Shown piece by piece: positions 52,690-60,848 of a stretch of DNA of 64,000 nt. The notes under the pieces were generated by a model that worked only from the letters and a program-made list of their open reading frames with translations, did not search any database and was not told the DNA's origin. This DNA is from Dryocola boscaweniae. Lineage in GTDB: Bacteria; Pseudomonadota; Gammaproteobacteria; Enterobacterales; Enterobacteriaceae. Numbering within the stretch: position 1 is the first letter of the stretch; the number at the start of each line of letters is the position of its first letter. Both the position numbers and the translations under genes were made by a program. Location: the NCBI RefSeq assembly GCF_025215095.1, contig NZ_JALHAP010000077.1, positions 186,001 to 250,000 on the forward strand, written 5' to 3'.

Positions 52690-53559
52690 TTAGCGATTAT
52701 CGCCTGGCGCGAACCGCCCCTTATCAAAACGCGATTCTTTGAGCGCTTCTTTGACTCGCTTCAAGTTATCCCTGAATTTCGCGCCGCGGCGCAAAGTAAA
52801 ACCGGTTGCCAGGACGTCAATCACGGTTAACTGCGCCAGGCGCGATACCATTGGCATATAAATGTCGGTGTCTTCAGGCACATCAAGCAACAAAGAAAGG
52901 GTCGCTTCATGGGCGAGAGGCGATCCTTCCGAGGTAATTGCCAGTACAATGGCGTCGTTTTCACGTGCCAGTTGCGCCAGCTCAACAAGGTTTTTAGTAC
53001 GCCCGGTATGCGAAATAAGCACCACCACGTCTTCTTCGCTGCAGTTCATACAGCTCATACGCTGCATGACAACATCGTCAGAATAGAAAACAGGCACGTT
53101 GAAGCGGAAAAATTTGTTCATGGCGTCGTGGGCGACTGCGGCGGAAGCGCCCAGCCCGAAGAAGGCGATTTTTTTTGCCTGGGTCAGGAGATCAACCGCG
53201 CGATTTACCGCCGCCATATCAAGAGATTGCCGAACCTGGTCGAGGCTTGCCATCGCGGATTCAAAGATTTTACCGGTATAGGATTCAACGCTGTCATCCT
53301 CGTCAACATTCCGGTTTACATAAGGCGTTCCATTCGCCAGACTTTGCGCTAAATGTAATTTAAAATCCGGAAAGCCTTTTGTTTCCAGACGGCGACAAAA
53401 CCGGTTAACCGTGGGTTCGCTGACGTCCGCGTTGCGGGCAAGAGTGGCGATACTTGAGTGGATAGCGTCCTGCGGAATAGCGAGAATCACTTCTGCGACT
53501 TTACGCTCTGATTTGCTAAGGTGTTCCAGTTGTGACTGGATTTTTTCCAGCATATTCAT
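52690..53559 (-). CDS. hexR: HexR, RpiR-family regulator of central carbon metabolism
   Basis: HexR (289 residues) has an N-terminal RpiR-type helix-turn-helix (1-77, recognition helix around VSEPTVNRFCRRL) and a C-terminal SIS sugar-phosphate domain (about 120-260), which binds 2-keto-3-deoxy-6-phosphogluconate in studied relatives. The ATG at 53559 gives the family N-terminus MNMLEKIQSQLEHL; a longer open frame is rejected. It faces away from zwf, and a perfect HexR operator precedes zwf. Confidence 0.96.
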   Translation of the reverse strand: MNMLEKIQSQLEHLSKSERKVAEVILAIPQDAIHSSIATLARNADVSEPTVNRFCRRLETKGFPDFKLHLAQSLANGTPYVNRNVDEDDSVESYTGKIFESAMASLDQVRQSLDMAAVNRAVDLLTQAKKIAFFGLGASAAVAHDAMNKFFRFNVPVFYSDDVVMQRMSCMNCSEEDVVVLISHTGRTKNLVELAQLARENDAIVLAITSEGSPLAHEATLSLLLDVPEDTDIYMPMVSRLAQLTVIDVLATGFTLRRGAKFRDNLKRVKEALKESRFDKGRFAPGDNR

Positions 53560-53759
53560 AATTGACAGACACTCATGGATTTTGTCGATTTCTGAAAGCG
53601 GAGAAACCGAGACAGGTTTTAGCAAGAATATACGCCTGCCTACCCCTTAAAAGGCAAGCAATCCGGCTTGAACTTGTTGTTTTTTTTCATTACATGATCG
53701 GCATCTAACTTTAGATAAGATCCTGGTGAACGGAAAAACGTTATTAAATTTCACTTAGG

Positions 53760-53793
53760 GACGAAAAAGCCCGCCTGCGGCGGAATTTTCGTC
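53760..53793. repeat. Nested palindrome upstream of zwf
   Basis: The outer arms GACGAAAA and TTTTCGTC and inner arms CCGCC and GGCGG form one 34-base hairpin with a TGC loop. It has no T-run like a standard terminator on the zwf side beyond the stem itself. Confidence 0.75.
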
Positions 53794-53855
53794 CTGAGCA
53801 CGATCGGACAACCCCCGGTTGTTTACGTAAATTCATCTAAGGCGCTACATTGCTT

Positions 53856-53870
53856 TGTAATTAAATTACA
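53856..53870. promoter_or_regulatory. HexR operator upstream of zwf
   Basis: TGTAATTAAATTACA is a perfect 15-base palindrome equal to the HexR consensus in gammaproteobacteria. It lies 41 bases before the zwf start, placed to block zwf transcription or its early elongation. Confidence 0.88.
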
Positions 53871-53911
53871 AGAGCGACCCGGTACAAGATACCCGAAACG
53901 AGGAGAACGAC

Positions 53912-55387
53912 ATGGCGGTAACACAGACAGCTCAGGCATGTGACCTGGTGATTTTCGGTGCAAAAGGCGACCTTGCGCGTCGAAAACTGCTGCCATCCCT
54001 GTATCAACTGGAAAAAGCGGGTCAGATCCATCCTGAAACCCGTATTCTGGGCGTTGGCCGCGCTGACTGGAGCAAAGAGGCGTACACCAAAGTGGTACGC
54101 GAAGCGCTTGAAACCTTCATGAAAGAAAAGATCGACGAAAGCCTGTGGGACAAACTGAGCAGCCGTCTTGATTTCTGCAATCTGGATGTGAACGACACTT
54201 CAGCTTTTACCACCCTTGGTAAAATGCTCGACCAGCAAAAGCGCGTCACCATTAACTATTTTGCCATGCCGCCAAGCACCTTTGGCGCCATCTGCAAAGG
54301 GCTGGGTAAAGCGAAACTGAACGCCAAGCCAGCCCGCGTAGTAATGGAAAAACCGCTCGGCACCTCCCTTGCGACTTCTCAGGAAATCAACGATCAGGTT
54401 GGCGAGTACTTTGAAGAGTGCCAGGTTTACCGCATTGACCACTACCTGGGTAAAGAAACGGTGCTCAACCTGCTGGCGCTGCGTTTTGCTAACTCCCTGT
54501 TTGCCAATAACTGGGATAACAAAACTATCGATCACGTGGAAATCACCGTGGCTGAAGAAGTGGGGATTGAAGGGCGCTGGGGCTATTTCGACCAGGCCGG
54601 TCAGATGCGCGACATGATTCAGAACCACCTGCTGCAAATTCTTTGCATGATTGCCATGTCTCCGCCTTCCGATCTTACCGCCGACCATATCCGCGACGAG
54701 AAAGTGAAAGTGTTGCAATCCCTGCGCCGTATCGATCGCTCAAACGTGCGTGAAAAAACTGTGCGTGGTCAGTACACAGCCGGTTTTGCGCAGGGCAAAA
54801 AAGTCCCTGGCTATCTGGAAGAAGAGGGGGCGAACAAGTCGAGCAGTACAGAAACGTTCGTCGCTATCCGGGTTGATATCGATAACTGGCGTTGGGCCGG
54901 CGTGCCTTTCTATCTGCGCACCGGCAAACGTCTGCCGACTAAATGTTCAGAAGTTGTGGTGTACTTTAAGAGCCCGGCGCTGAACCTGTTTAAAGATTCC
55001 TGGCAGGATTTGCCGCAGAACAAACTGACTATTCGTCTGCAGCCGGATGAAGGCGTGGATATCCAGGTGCTCAACAAAGTGCCGGGTCTGGATCACAAAC
55101 ACAACCTGCAGACCACCAAGCTTGATCTGAGCTATTCGGAAACCTTCAATGAATCCCATCTGGCGGATGCTTACGAGCGCCTGCTGCTTGAAACCATGCG
55201 CGGGATTCAGGCGTTGTTTGTGCGTCGCGATGAAGTGGAAGAAGCCTGGAAATGGGTTGACTCCATTACTGAAGCGTGGGCGGCGGATAACGATGCGCCG
55301 AAACCTTACCAGGCTGGAACCTGGGGGCCGGTAGCTTCCGTTGCGATGATTACCCGCGATGGCCGTTCATGGAATGAGTTCGAATAA
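53912..55387 (+). CDS. zwf: Glucose-6-phosphate 1-dehydrogenase
   Basis: This enzyme makes NADPH and 6-phosphogluconolactone from glucose 6-phosphate at the entry to the pentose phosphate and Entner-Doudoroff routes. The 491 residues equal E. coli. NADP-binding [10 protein letters not shown] (16-25) and the active-site RIDHYLGKE (174-182, with His177 and Lys181) are intact. AGGAG precedes the ATG. It ends at its own terminator; edd and eda follow. Confidence 0.99.
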   Translation: MAVTQTAQACDLVIFGAKGDLARRKLLPSLYQLEKAGQIHPETRILGVGRADWSKEAYTKVVREALETFMKEKIDESLWDKLSSRLDFCNLDVNDTSAFTTLGKMLDQQKRVTINYFAMPPSTFGAICKGLGKAKLNAKPARVVMEKPLGTSLATSQEINDQVGEYFEECQVYRIDHYLGKETVLNLLALRFANSLFANNWDNKTIDHVEITVAEEVGIEGRWGYFDQAGQMRDMIQNHLLQILCMIAMSPPSDLTADHIRDEKVKVLQSLRRIDRSNVREKTVRGQYTAGFAQGKKVPGYLEEEGANKSSSTETFVAIRVDIDNWRWAGVPFYLRTGKRLPTKCSEVVVYFKSPALNLFKDSWQDLPQNKLTIRLQPDEGVDIQVLNKVPGLDHKHNLQTTKLDLSYSETFNESHLADAYERLLLETMRGIQALFVRRDEVEEAWKWVDSITEAWAADNDAPKPYQAGTWGPVASVAMITRDGRSWNEFE

Positions 55388-55420
55388 GCAAGCCGTGAAA
55401 ATCGCCCGTAAAGAGAGTTA

Positions 55421-55436
55421 AGTTTACCGGTAACAT
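55421..55436. promoter_or_regulatory. GntR operator between zwf and edd
   Basis: AGTTTACCGGTAACAT agrees with the GntR palindrome ATGTTACCGGTAACAT at 14 of 16 positions. GntR represses edd-eda without gluconate in E. coli. Here the operator lies upstream of the zwf terminator. Confidence 0.78.
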
Positions 55437-55471
55437 GATCTAACTCAGACGTGGTAGAACTTTTTGTAATT

Positions 55472-55507
55472 AAAAGCCCTGACTGGATTCACCAGCAGGG
55501 CTTTTTT
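55472..55507 (+). terminator. Intrinsic terminator of zwf
   Basis: AAAAGCCCTG, a bulge, CTGG, loop ATTCA, CCAG, CAGGGCTTTT forms a 14-bp stem followed by T residues. It stands between the GntR operator and edd. Confidence 0.85.
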
Positions 55508-55628
55508 ATTTACACTAGCCGCAGAGATTTTGCCCTGATGCCATGGATAGCGGCTGATTCAGTAATAAAACAGCCGTCGATTTCTTCTTCCAGCGCACCG
55601 CGATGGCAGCCACTTTATGAGGTATTTT

Positions 55629-57440
55629 ATGAATCCTAATTTGTTACGCGTAACACAGCGCATCGTTGAGCGCTCAAAAGAAACCCGTGCAGCCTACCTG
55701 GCGCGCATTGAAAAAGCGAAGAGCAACACCGTTCATCGCTCGGAACTGGCGTGCGGAAACCTGGCCCACGGTTTTGCCGCCTGCCAGCCGGAAGATAAAG
55801 CAGCGCTGAAAAGTATGCTGCGTAACAATATCGCGATTATTACCTCTTATAACGACATGCTTTCTGCGCATCAGCCTTATGAGGTTTATCCGGATCAAAT
55901 CCGCAAGGCGCTGCATTCTGTCGGTGCGGTCGGGCAGGTCGCGGGCGGCGTCCCGGCAATGTGCGACGGGGTAACCCAGGGTCAGGACGGCATGGAGCTT
56001 TCTTTGCTGAGCCGCGAAGTCATCGCCATGTCTGCCGCCGTCGGCCTGTCACATAATATGTTCGACGGCGCGTTGTACCTTGGCGTGTGCGACAAGATTG
56101 TCCCGGGGCTTGCCATGGCCGCGCTGTCGTTTGGTCATCTGCCTGCGGTTTTCGTACCGTCAGGCCCGATGGCAAGCGGTCTTGCTAACAAAGAAAAGGT
56201 GCGTATCCGCCAGCTTTACGCAGAAGGCAAGGTTGACCGCAACGCGCTGCTGGAATCCGAAGCCGCTTCTTACCATGCGCCGGGCACCTGTACTTTCTAC
56301 GGCACCGCCAATACCAACCAGATGGTTGTGGAATTTATGGGCATGCAGCTTCCGGGTTCTTCTTTCGTTCACCCGGATGCACCGCTGCGCCATGAACTGA
56401 CAGCCGCCGCCGCAAAACAGGTCACTCGCCTGACCGGTAACGGCAACGAGTGGATGCCTTTGGGTAAAATGGTCGACGAAAAGGTTGTGGTCAACGGTAT
56501 TGTTGCCCTGCTGGCGACGGGCGGCTCCACCAACCACACTATGCACCTGGTGGCGATGGCGCGTGCGGCAGGCATCATCATTAACTGGGATGATTTCTCC
56601 GATCTTTCTGATGTCGTGCCGCTTCTTGCGCGTCTGTATCCAAACGGCCCGGCCGACATCAACCACTTCCAGGCAGCAGGCGGCGTTCCTGTGCTGGTAC
56701 ATGAACTGCTTAAAGGTGGTTTGCTGCATGAAGATGTAAACACCGTCGCCGGTTTCGGCTTGCGTCATTACACCATGGAGCCCTGGCTTGATAATGGCCG
56801 GCTGGCCTGGCGTGAAGGCGCCGAAAAGGCACTGGATAGCGAAGTTATCGCAAGCGTCGACAAACCTTTCTCTAAACACGGCGGCACCAAAGTACTGAGC
56901 GGCAACCTTGGCCGCGCCGTAATGAAAACCTCTGCCGTGCCGGTTGAAAACCAGATTATTGAAGCGCCAGCGGTGATTTTTGAAAGCCAGCACGACGTGT
57001 TACCGGCCTTCGAAGCCGGCCTGCTCGATCGCGATTGCGTAGTTGTTGTGCGTCATCAGGGACCTAAAGCGAACGGCATGCCAGAATTACATAAACTTAT
57101 GCCGCCACTTGGGGTATTATTGGACCGCCGTTTCAAAATTGCGCTGGTTACCGATGGACGCCTGTCAGGCGCATCCGGTAAAGTACCGTCTGCCATCCAC
57201 GTCACGCCGGAAGCTTACGATGGTGGGTTGCTGGCAAAAGTTCAGGATGGCGACATGATTCGCGTCAATGGACAGACGGGTGAACTTACGCTGCTGGTTG
57301 AAGAAACCGAGCTTGAGAAACGCGTCGCCTTCCATCCTGACCTGAGCGCCGAGCGCGTCGGGACGGGTCGTGAACTCTTTGGCGCGTTGCGTGAGCAGTT
57401 ATCAGGCGCGGAACAGGGCGCGACCTGCATTAAATTTTAA
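55629..57440 (+). CDS. edd: Phosphogluconate dehydratase
   Basis: This is the first Entner-Doudoroff enzyme, turning 6-phosphogluconate into 2-keto-3-deoxy-6-phosphogluconate. The 603-residue IlvD/Edd-family iron-sulfur dehydratase equals E. coli. The segments [19 protein letters not shown] and [18 protein letters not shown] carry cluster cysteines. The ATG at 55629 ([12 protein letters not shown]) is chosen by alignment; an in-frame ATG four codons upstream is rejected. Regulated probably by GntR; in operon with eda 60 bases downstream. Confidence 0.98.
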   Translation: MNPNLLRVTQRIVERSKETRAAYLARIEKAKSNTVHRSELACGNLAHGFAACQPEDKAALKSMLRNNIAIITSYNDMLSAHQPYEVYPDQIRKALHSVGAVGQVAGGVPAMCDGVTQGQDGMELSLLSREVIAMSAAVGLSHNMFDGALYLGVCDKIVPGLAMAALSFGHLPAVFVPSGPMASGLANKEKVRIRQLYAEGKVDRNALLESEAASYHAPGTCTFYGTANTNQMVVEFMGMQLPGSSFVHPDAPLRHELTAAAAKQVTRLTGNGNEWMPLGKMVDEKVVVNGIVALLATGGSTNHTMHLVAMARAAGIIINWDDFSDLSDVVPLLARLYPNGPADINHFQAAGGVPVLVHELLKGGLLHEDVNTVAGFGLRHYTMEPWLDNGRLAWREGAEKALDSEVIASVDKPFSKHGGTKVLSGNLGRAVMKTSAVPVENQIIEAPAVIFESQHDVLPAFEAGLLDRDCVVVVRHQGPKANGMPELHKLMPPLGVLLDRRFKIALVTDGRLSGASGKVPSAIHVTPEAYDGGLLAKVQDGDMIRVNGQTGELTLLVEETELEKRVAFHPDLSAERVGTGRELFGALREQLSGAEQGATCIKF

Positions 57441-57500
57441 GCACCTCTGCGGCGAATGCCGCGGCGGTAACAAATTATAAAGTTGGCTTAAGAGGCTCAG

Positions 57501-58142
57501 ATGAAAAACTGGAAAACAACCGCGGAACAGATCCTGAAAACGGGTCCGGTCGTTCCTGTTATCGTAGTGAATAAACTGGAACATGCTGTGCCGATGGCGA
57601 AAGCGTTGGTTGCTGGCGGCGTTCGCGTGCTGGAAGTGACTCTGCGTACGCCATGTGCAATGGACGCTATCCGCGCTATCGCAAAAGAAGTGCCGGAAGC
57701 CATTATCGGCGCAGGCACCGTGCTCAACCCTCAGCAACTGGCCGAAGTAACCGAAGCTGGCGCGCAGTTTGCCATCAGCCCGGGCCTGACCGAACCGTTA
57801 TTGAAAGCTGCGACTGAAGGCACCATTCCATTGATTCCGGGTATCAGCACCGTTTCTGAACTGATGCTGGGCATGGATTACGGTTTAAAAGAGTTCAAAT
57901 TCTTCCCGGCGGAAGCTAACGGCGGCACCAAAGCGCTGCAGGCGATTGCGGGGCCTTTCGCTAACGTGCGTTTCTGCCCGACCGGCGGCATTTCTCCGGC
58001 TAACTACCGCGATTACCTGGCGCTGAAAAGCGTGCTGTGCATCGGCGGTTCATGGCTGGTGCCGGCGGACGCGCTGGAAGCAGGCGATTACGATCGTATC
58101 ACTAAGCTTGCTCGCGAAGCGGTTGAAGGCGCGAAAGCGTAA
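57501..58142 (+). CDS. eda: KDPG/KHG aldolase
   Basis: Eda splits 2-keto-3-deoxy-6-phosphogluconate into pyruvate and glyceraldehyde 3-phosphate, and also serves uronate breakdown. The 213-residue TIM-barrel trimer has catalytic Glu45 (RVLEVTLRT) and the Schiff-base Lys133 (EFKFFPAE), both at E. coli positions. This links functionally to the GPH/GH105 pectin module in the window, whose products would enter through KDG and KDPG. Confidence 0.98.
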   Translation: MKNWKTTAEQILKTGPVVPVIVVNKLEHAVPMAKALVAGGVRVLEVTLRTPCAMDAIRAIAKEVPEAIIGAGTVLNPQQLAEVTEAGAQFAISPGLTEPLLKAATEGTIPLIPGISTVSELMLGMDYGLKEFKFFPAEANGGTKALQAIAGPFANVRFCPTGGISPANYRDYLALKSVLCIGGSWLVPADALEAGDYDRITKLAREAVEGAKA

Positions 58143-58162
58143 TTCAAACTGCCGTTGCGTAA

Positions 58163-58189
58163 GGCGGATAAGCACCAGCGCTATCCGCC
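58163..58189. repeat. REP element downstream of eda
   Basis: GGCGGATA and TATCCGCC form an 8-bp stem around an 11-base loop, typical REP, just before the eda terminator. Confidence 0.75.
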
Positions 58190-58193
58190 GAAG

Positions 58194-58220
58194 CCTCTCC
58201 CTTTCCGGGAGAGGTTTTTT
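58194..58220 (+). terminator. Intrinsic terminator of eda
   Basis: CCTCTCCC pairs with GGGAGAGG around a 5-base loop and is followed by six T residues. It reaches the end of the convergent purT. Confidence 0.9.
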
Positions 58221-59397
58221 AACCTTTTACCTGTACTGCCGCCGCAGCCTGAACCGCGCGCTCTACCGCATTTTCGATATCGCTGCCCGTTGCCAGCGCC
58301 ACTCCCATCCGACGTTTTCCGTTGATTTCCGGCTTGCCGAACAAACGCACCTGCAAACCCGCACCTACCGCCGCATGGACATTGCCAAACTTCACGTTAT
58401 CGCTGGTTAGCTCAGGCAAAATAACCGCGGATGCCGCCGGGCCGTACTGACGAATATCGCCAATCGGCAGACCGAGAAATGCGCGCACGTGCAGGGCAAA
58501 CTCTGACAGATCCTGCGAGATAAGCGTAACCATCCCGGTATCATGCGGGCGAGGGGAGACTTCGCTGAAAATCACTTCATCGCCGCAGACAAATAGCTCC
58601 ACCCCAAACAGGCCATAGCCTCCCAGAGCGACCACAACTTTCTCGGCGATTTCCTGTGCGCGAGCGAGAGCTTTTTCGCTCATTTGTTGCGGCTGCCAGG
58701 ATTCGCGGTAATCGCCGTCTTCCTGACGATGGCCGATGGGCGCACAAAAATGCACGCCGTCCACAGCATTAATGGTCAGCAGGGTTATTTCAAAATCAAA
58801 ATTCACCACGCCTTCTACAATAACTTTGCCTTTGCCCGCGCGTCCGCCTTGTTGTGCATACTCCCATGCTTTAGCAAGCTGCTCGCGGGTACGCACGAAG
58901 CTTTGCCCTTTGCCGGAGGAGCTCATCACTGGCTTAACGATACAGGGCAGGCCAATTTCTTCGGCCGCCTGAAGAAAATCAGCTTCGGCGTCAGCGAAAC
59001 GGTAACTGGAGGTTGGCAGAGATAATTCTTCCGCCGCAAGGCGGCGAATGCCTTCGCGGTTCATGGTTAGTTTCGTCGCGCGAGCGCAGGGCACGACACG
59101 CTGGCCTTGCTGCTCAAGCTCTATCAACATGTCGGTGGCGATAGCTTCAATTTCGGGAACGATAAAATCAGGTTTTTCCGCCAGCACCAGAGCTTTTAGT
59201 TCCGCGGCGTCAAGCATATTAATCACGTGACTGCGGTGCGCCACGTGCATAGCAGGCGCATCCGCATACCTGTCGACGGCAATCACTTCCAGCCCCAAAC
59301 GCTGGCATTCAATAGCCACCTCTTTCCCTAATTCCCCTGAACCTAACAGCATAACGCGCGTGGCCGCTGGACGCAGGGCCGTTCCCAACATTGACAT
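58219..59397 (-). CDS. purT: Formate-dependent phosphoribosylglycinamide formyltransferase PurT
   Basis: PurT carries out the third step of purine synthesis with formate and ATP in place of formyl-tetrahydrofolate. The 392-residue ATP-grasp enzyme equals E. coli. The N-terminal [12 protein letters not shown] loop, central [17 protein letters not shown]-binding loop (about 152-165) and [13 protein letters not shown] metal site are present. A PurR site overlaps its promoter region. Confidence 0.98.
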   Translation of the reverse strand: MSMLGTALRPAATRVMLLGSGELGKEVAIECQRLGLEVIAVDRYADAPAMHVAHRSHVINMLDAAELKALVLAEKPDFIVPEIEAIATDMLIELEQQGQRVVPCARATKLTMNREGIRRLAAEELSLPTSSYRFADAEADFLQAAEEIGLPCIVKPVMSSSGKGQSFVRTREQLAKAWEYAQQGGRAGKGKVIVEGVVNFDFEITLLTINAVDGVHFCAPIGHRQEDGDYRESWQPQQMSEKALARAQEIAEKVVVALGGYGLFGVELFVCGDEVIFSEVSPRPHDTGMVTLISQDLSEFALHVRAFLGLPIGDIRQYGPAASAVILPELTSDNVKFGNVHAAVGAGLQVRLFGKPEINGKRRMGVALATGSDIENAVERAVQAAAAVQVKG

Positions 59398-59440
59398 AAT
59401 CTGCTCACCTGATGTGATAAAATAAACGGCCGCAGTATAT

Positions 59441-59456
59441 ACGAAAACGTTTGCGT
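59441..59456. promoter_or_regulatory. PurR operator upstream of purT
   Basis: ACGAAAACGTTTGCGT matches the PurR palindrome ACGCAAACGTTTGCGT at 15 of 16 places. It lies 43 bases upstream of the purT start, consistent with purine repression. Confidence 0.9.
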
Positions 59457-59501
59457 ACGCAGCGCCTTTCCCGCTTGCGGAATCAATGCAATAAAACTAT
59501 A

Positions 59502-59517
59502 CTGTATAAATACACAG
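59502..59517. promoter_or_regulatory. LexA (SOS) box upstream of yebG
   Basis: CTG-TATAAATACA-CAG with flanking TA and TTA fits the LexA consensus TACTGTATATATATACAGTA well. It ends 17 bases before the yebG start. yebG is a known SOS gene in E. coli. Confidence 0.92.
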
Positions 59518-59534
59518 TTAATCGGAGCTGCAAA

Positions 59535-59855
59535 ATGGCGGTTGAAATCAAATACGTTGTAGTGCGAGAGGGGCAAGAAAAAATGTCTTTTGCCAGTAAA
59601 AAGGATGCTGATGCTTACGACAAAATGCTCGACCTGGCGGAAGTGTTAGGCGACTGGCTTACGCAAAGCCCTGTCACCTTTGAAGAAGGGCAGAGCGACA
59701 CGCTGGCGATGTGGCTGGCGGAAAACAAAGACGTACTCGCTACGGTATTAAGAAGCGGTAAATTACCGGAAGCGGCGGCAGCGGGTGAAGATGAAGCGCC
59801 GGCTGAAGGCAACATCACAGTACATCCCGGACGTAAACGCACTAAGGCCGCATAG
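59535..59855 (+). CDS. yebG: YebG, SOS-induced conserved protein
   Basis: This 106-residue acidic protein (96 in E. coli) has no assigned mechanism. The N-terminal MAVEIKYVVVREG and the DKMLDLAEVLGDWL region are the conserved part; the Ala/Glu-rich C-terminus (residues 75-95) is longer than in E. coli. The ATG at 59535 lies just after a LexA box, so a longer frame extending through the operator is rejected. Confidence 0.92.
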   Translation: MAVEIKYVVVREGQEKMSFASKKDADAYDKMLDLAEVLGDWLTQSPVTFEEGQSDTLAMWLAENKDVLATVLRSGKLPEAAAAGEDEAPAEGNITVHPGRKRTKAA

Positions 59856-59928
59856 GGTCAGGTCAAGGCTTGCGCAATAACGGTTTTGTACCAGGCTTTC
59901 TTTAACAACCTGGCGTAAGGAGAGCCCT

Positions 59929-60273
59929 ATGAAGAAAATCGGTATTGCGCTGTGTGCGGCCTGTTTGCTCACCAGTTTTATCGCTTCCGCGGCGGAATCT
60001 AACAAAGTTAAATTTCCCAATTGCGAAGGTCTGGATGCAGATGCTGTTGGCGATAGCGTCAAGAATGACTACCAGCAAAACCGCATCGTACGCTGGCCGC
60101 ACGAGCGGGAAAAGCTCGGTCAGGCCGATCCCGTTATTTGGGTGAACAGCAAAGAGATTACCGGCAAGAATGGTCAATGGAAGGTGCCGCTTACGGTACG
60201 CGGGATGAACACCGATATCCATTATACCGTGGTGGTTGATTGCAAAGACGGAACCGCAGATTACCAGTCCTGA
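59929..60273 (+). CDS. yebF: YebF, secreted colicin M immunity-fold protein
   Basis: This 114-residue protein (118 in E. coli) has an N-terminal signal peptide about 1-22 (SFIASA|AES). E. coli YebF is released to the medium through porins and has the Cmi fold. The conserved cysteine pair (FPNCEGL, VDCKDG) likely forms a disulfide. Physiological function is unknown. AAGGAG precedes the ATG. Confidence 0.9.
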   Translation: MKKIGIALCAACLLTSFIASAAESNKVKFPNCEGLDADAVGDSVKNDYQQNRIVRWPHEREKLGQADPVIWVNSKEITGKNGQWKVPLTVRGMNTDIHYTVVVDCKDGTADYQS

Positions 60274-60278
60274 AAAAC

Positions 60279-60305
60279 ACGCCGGTTCCTCCGGCGTTTC
60301 TCTTT
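60279..60305 (+). terminator. Intrinsic terminator of yebF
   Basis: ACGCCGG pairs with CCGGCGT around a TTCCT loop, followed by TTCTCTTT. Confidence 0.75.
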
Positions 60306-60389
60306 GCGCATCTTTAGTCTAATCAGACACTTCTTGACGCCTGTTCGCTTACTCTCAGCTAGTTAAGCGATAAACCAGGGGTGTTTCTC

Positions 60390-60768
60390 ATGAATAATTG
60401 GTTACAACAGATTCAGTCTATGCTGGGCCAGAGCGGCCTTGTCGGCCAACAAACGCAACAACAAAACGGCGCAGCCGCTGACGAGCAAGGGTTAAGCAAA
60501 CTGCTGGTGCCAGGCGCGCTGGGCGGGACGCACGCTGATTCAGGAAGCCATCGAAATGCCTCTCGATCTAAAACGCCTGGCGCTGGATGTGAAAAACGAG
60601 GAAGAAGCGCTTGAACTTTACTTCCTGAGCTGCGCGGCAATCGACGTCGATCATTTCATGGAACGCAGCTATCTCAATGCTTTAGGCGATGAGCTAAAGA
60701 TCCCGCAGGACGTGCGTGAAGGCATCGAGCAAGACATCCAAAAACAGAAGTTAAGCCTGCCGGGATAA
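60390..60768 (+). pseudogene. yebE: yebE, disrupted by an out-of-frame internal deletion
   Basis: The first ~46 codons (from 60390) read like YebE up to [12 protein letters not shown], and the last ~80 codons read like its C-terminus (TLIQEAI ... [23 protein letters not shown] ... [12 protein letters not shown]), but in the next reading frame. Relative to E. coli YebE (about 219 residues, from memory) some 100 residues are missing in between. The junction is near 60527-60535 (GGGCGGGACGC). The N-terminal frame stops at 60614. A separate ATG at 60556 with AGGAAG 8 bases upstream could give a 70-residue C-terminal fragment. YebE is an inner-membrane protein of unknown function; its membrane segment is in the lost part. 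Confidence 0.87.
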
Positions 60769-60781
60769 CCCCGGCTTTTTC
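60759..60781 (+). terminator. Intrinsic terminator at the end of yebE
   Basis: GCCGGG and CCCGGC stem with a 5-base loop that includes the stop codon, followed by five T residues. Confidence 0.75.
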
Positions 60782-60848
60782 CTCAAAAGTTCACGTTCCG
60801 CTTGCAAGCCTGTCTGAATTTGCCACCCTTACAGGGTGTTAACTAAAA

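Larger units (their letters stand above)
53560..53911. promoter_or_regulatory. hexR-zwf divergent control region
   Basis: The 352-base gap contains promoters for both divergent genes, a 34-base nested hairpin (53760-53793) and the HexR operator (53856-53870). In E. coli zwf is also under SoxS/MarA/Rob control; a site was not convincingly identified. Confidence 0.65.

Noticed and set aside
53786..53805. SoxS/MarA box before zwf
   Set aside because: The segment around GAGCACGATCGGACAAC only loosely fits the degenerate consensus; too many mismatches to call by eye.
55465..55479. Partial HexR-like sequence TGTAATTAAAAGCCC before edd
   Set aside because: Only one half-site is matched and the other half is the stem of the zwf terminator, so the match is probably chance.
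55451..55639. 62-codon open frame between zwf and edd
   Set aside because: It runs through the zwf terminator hairpin and into edd; no ribosome site or family similarity.
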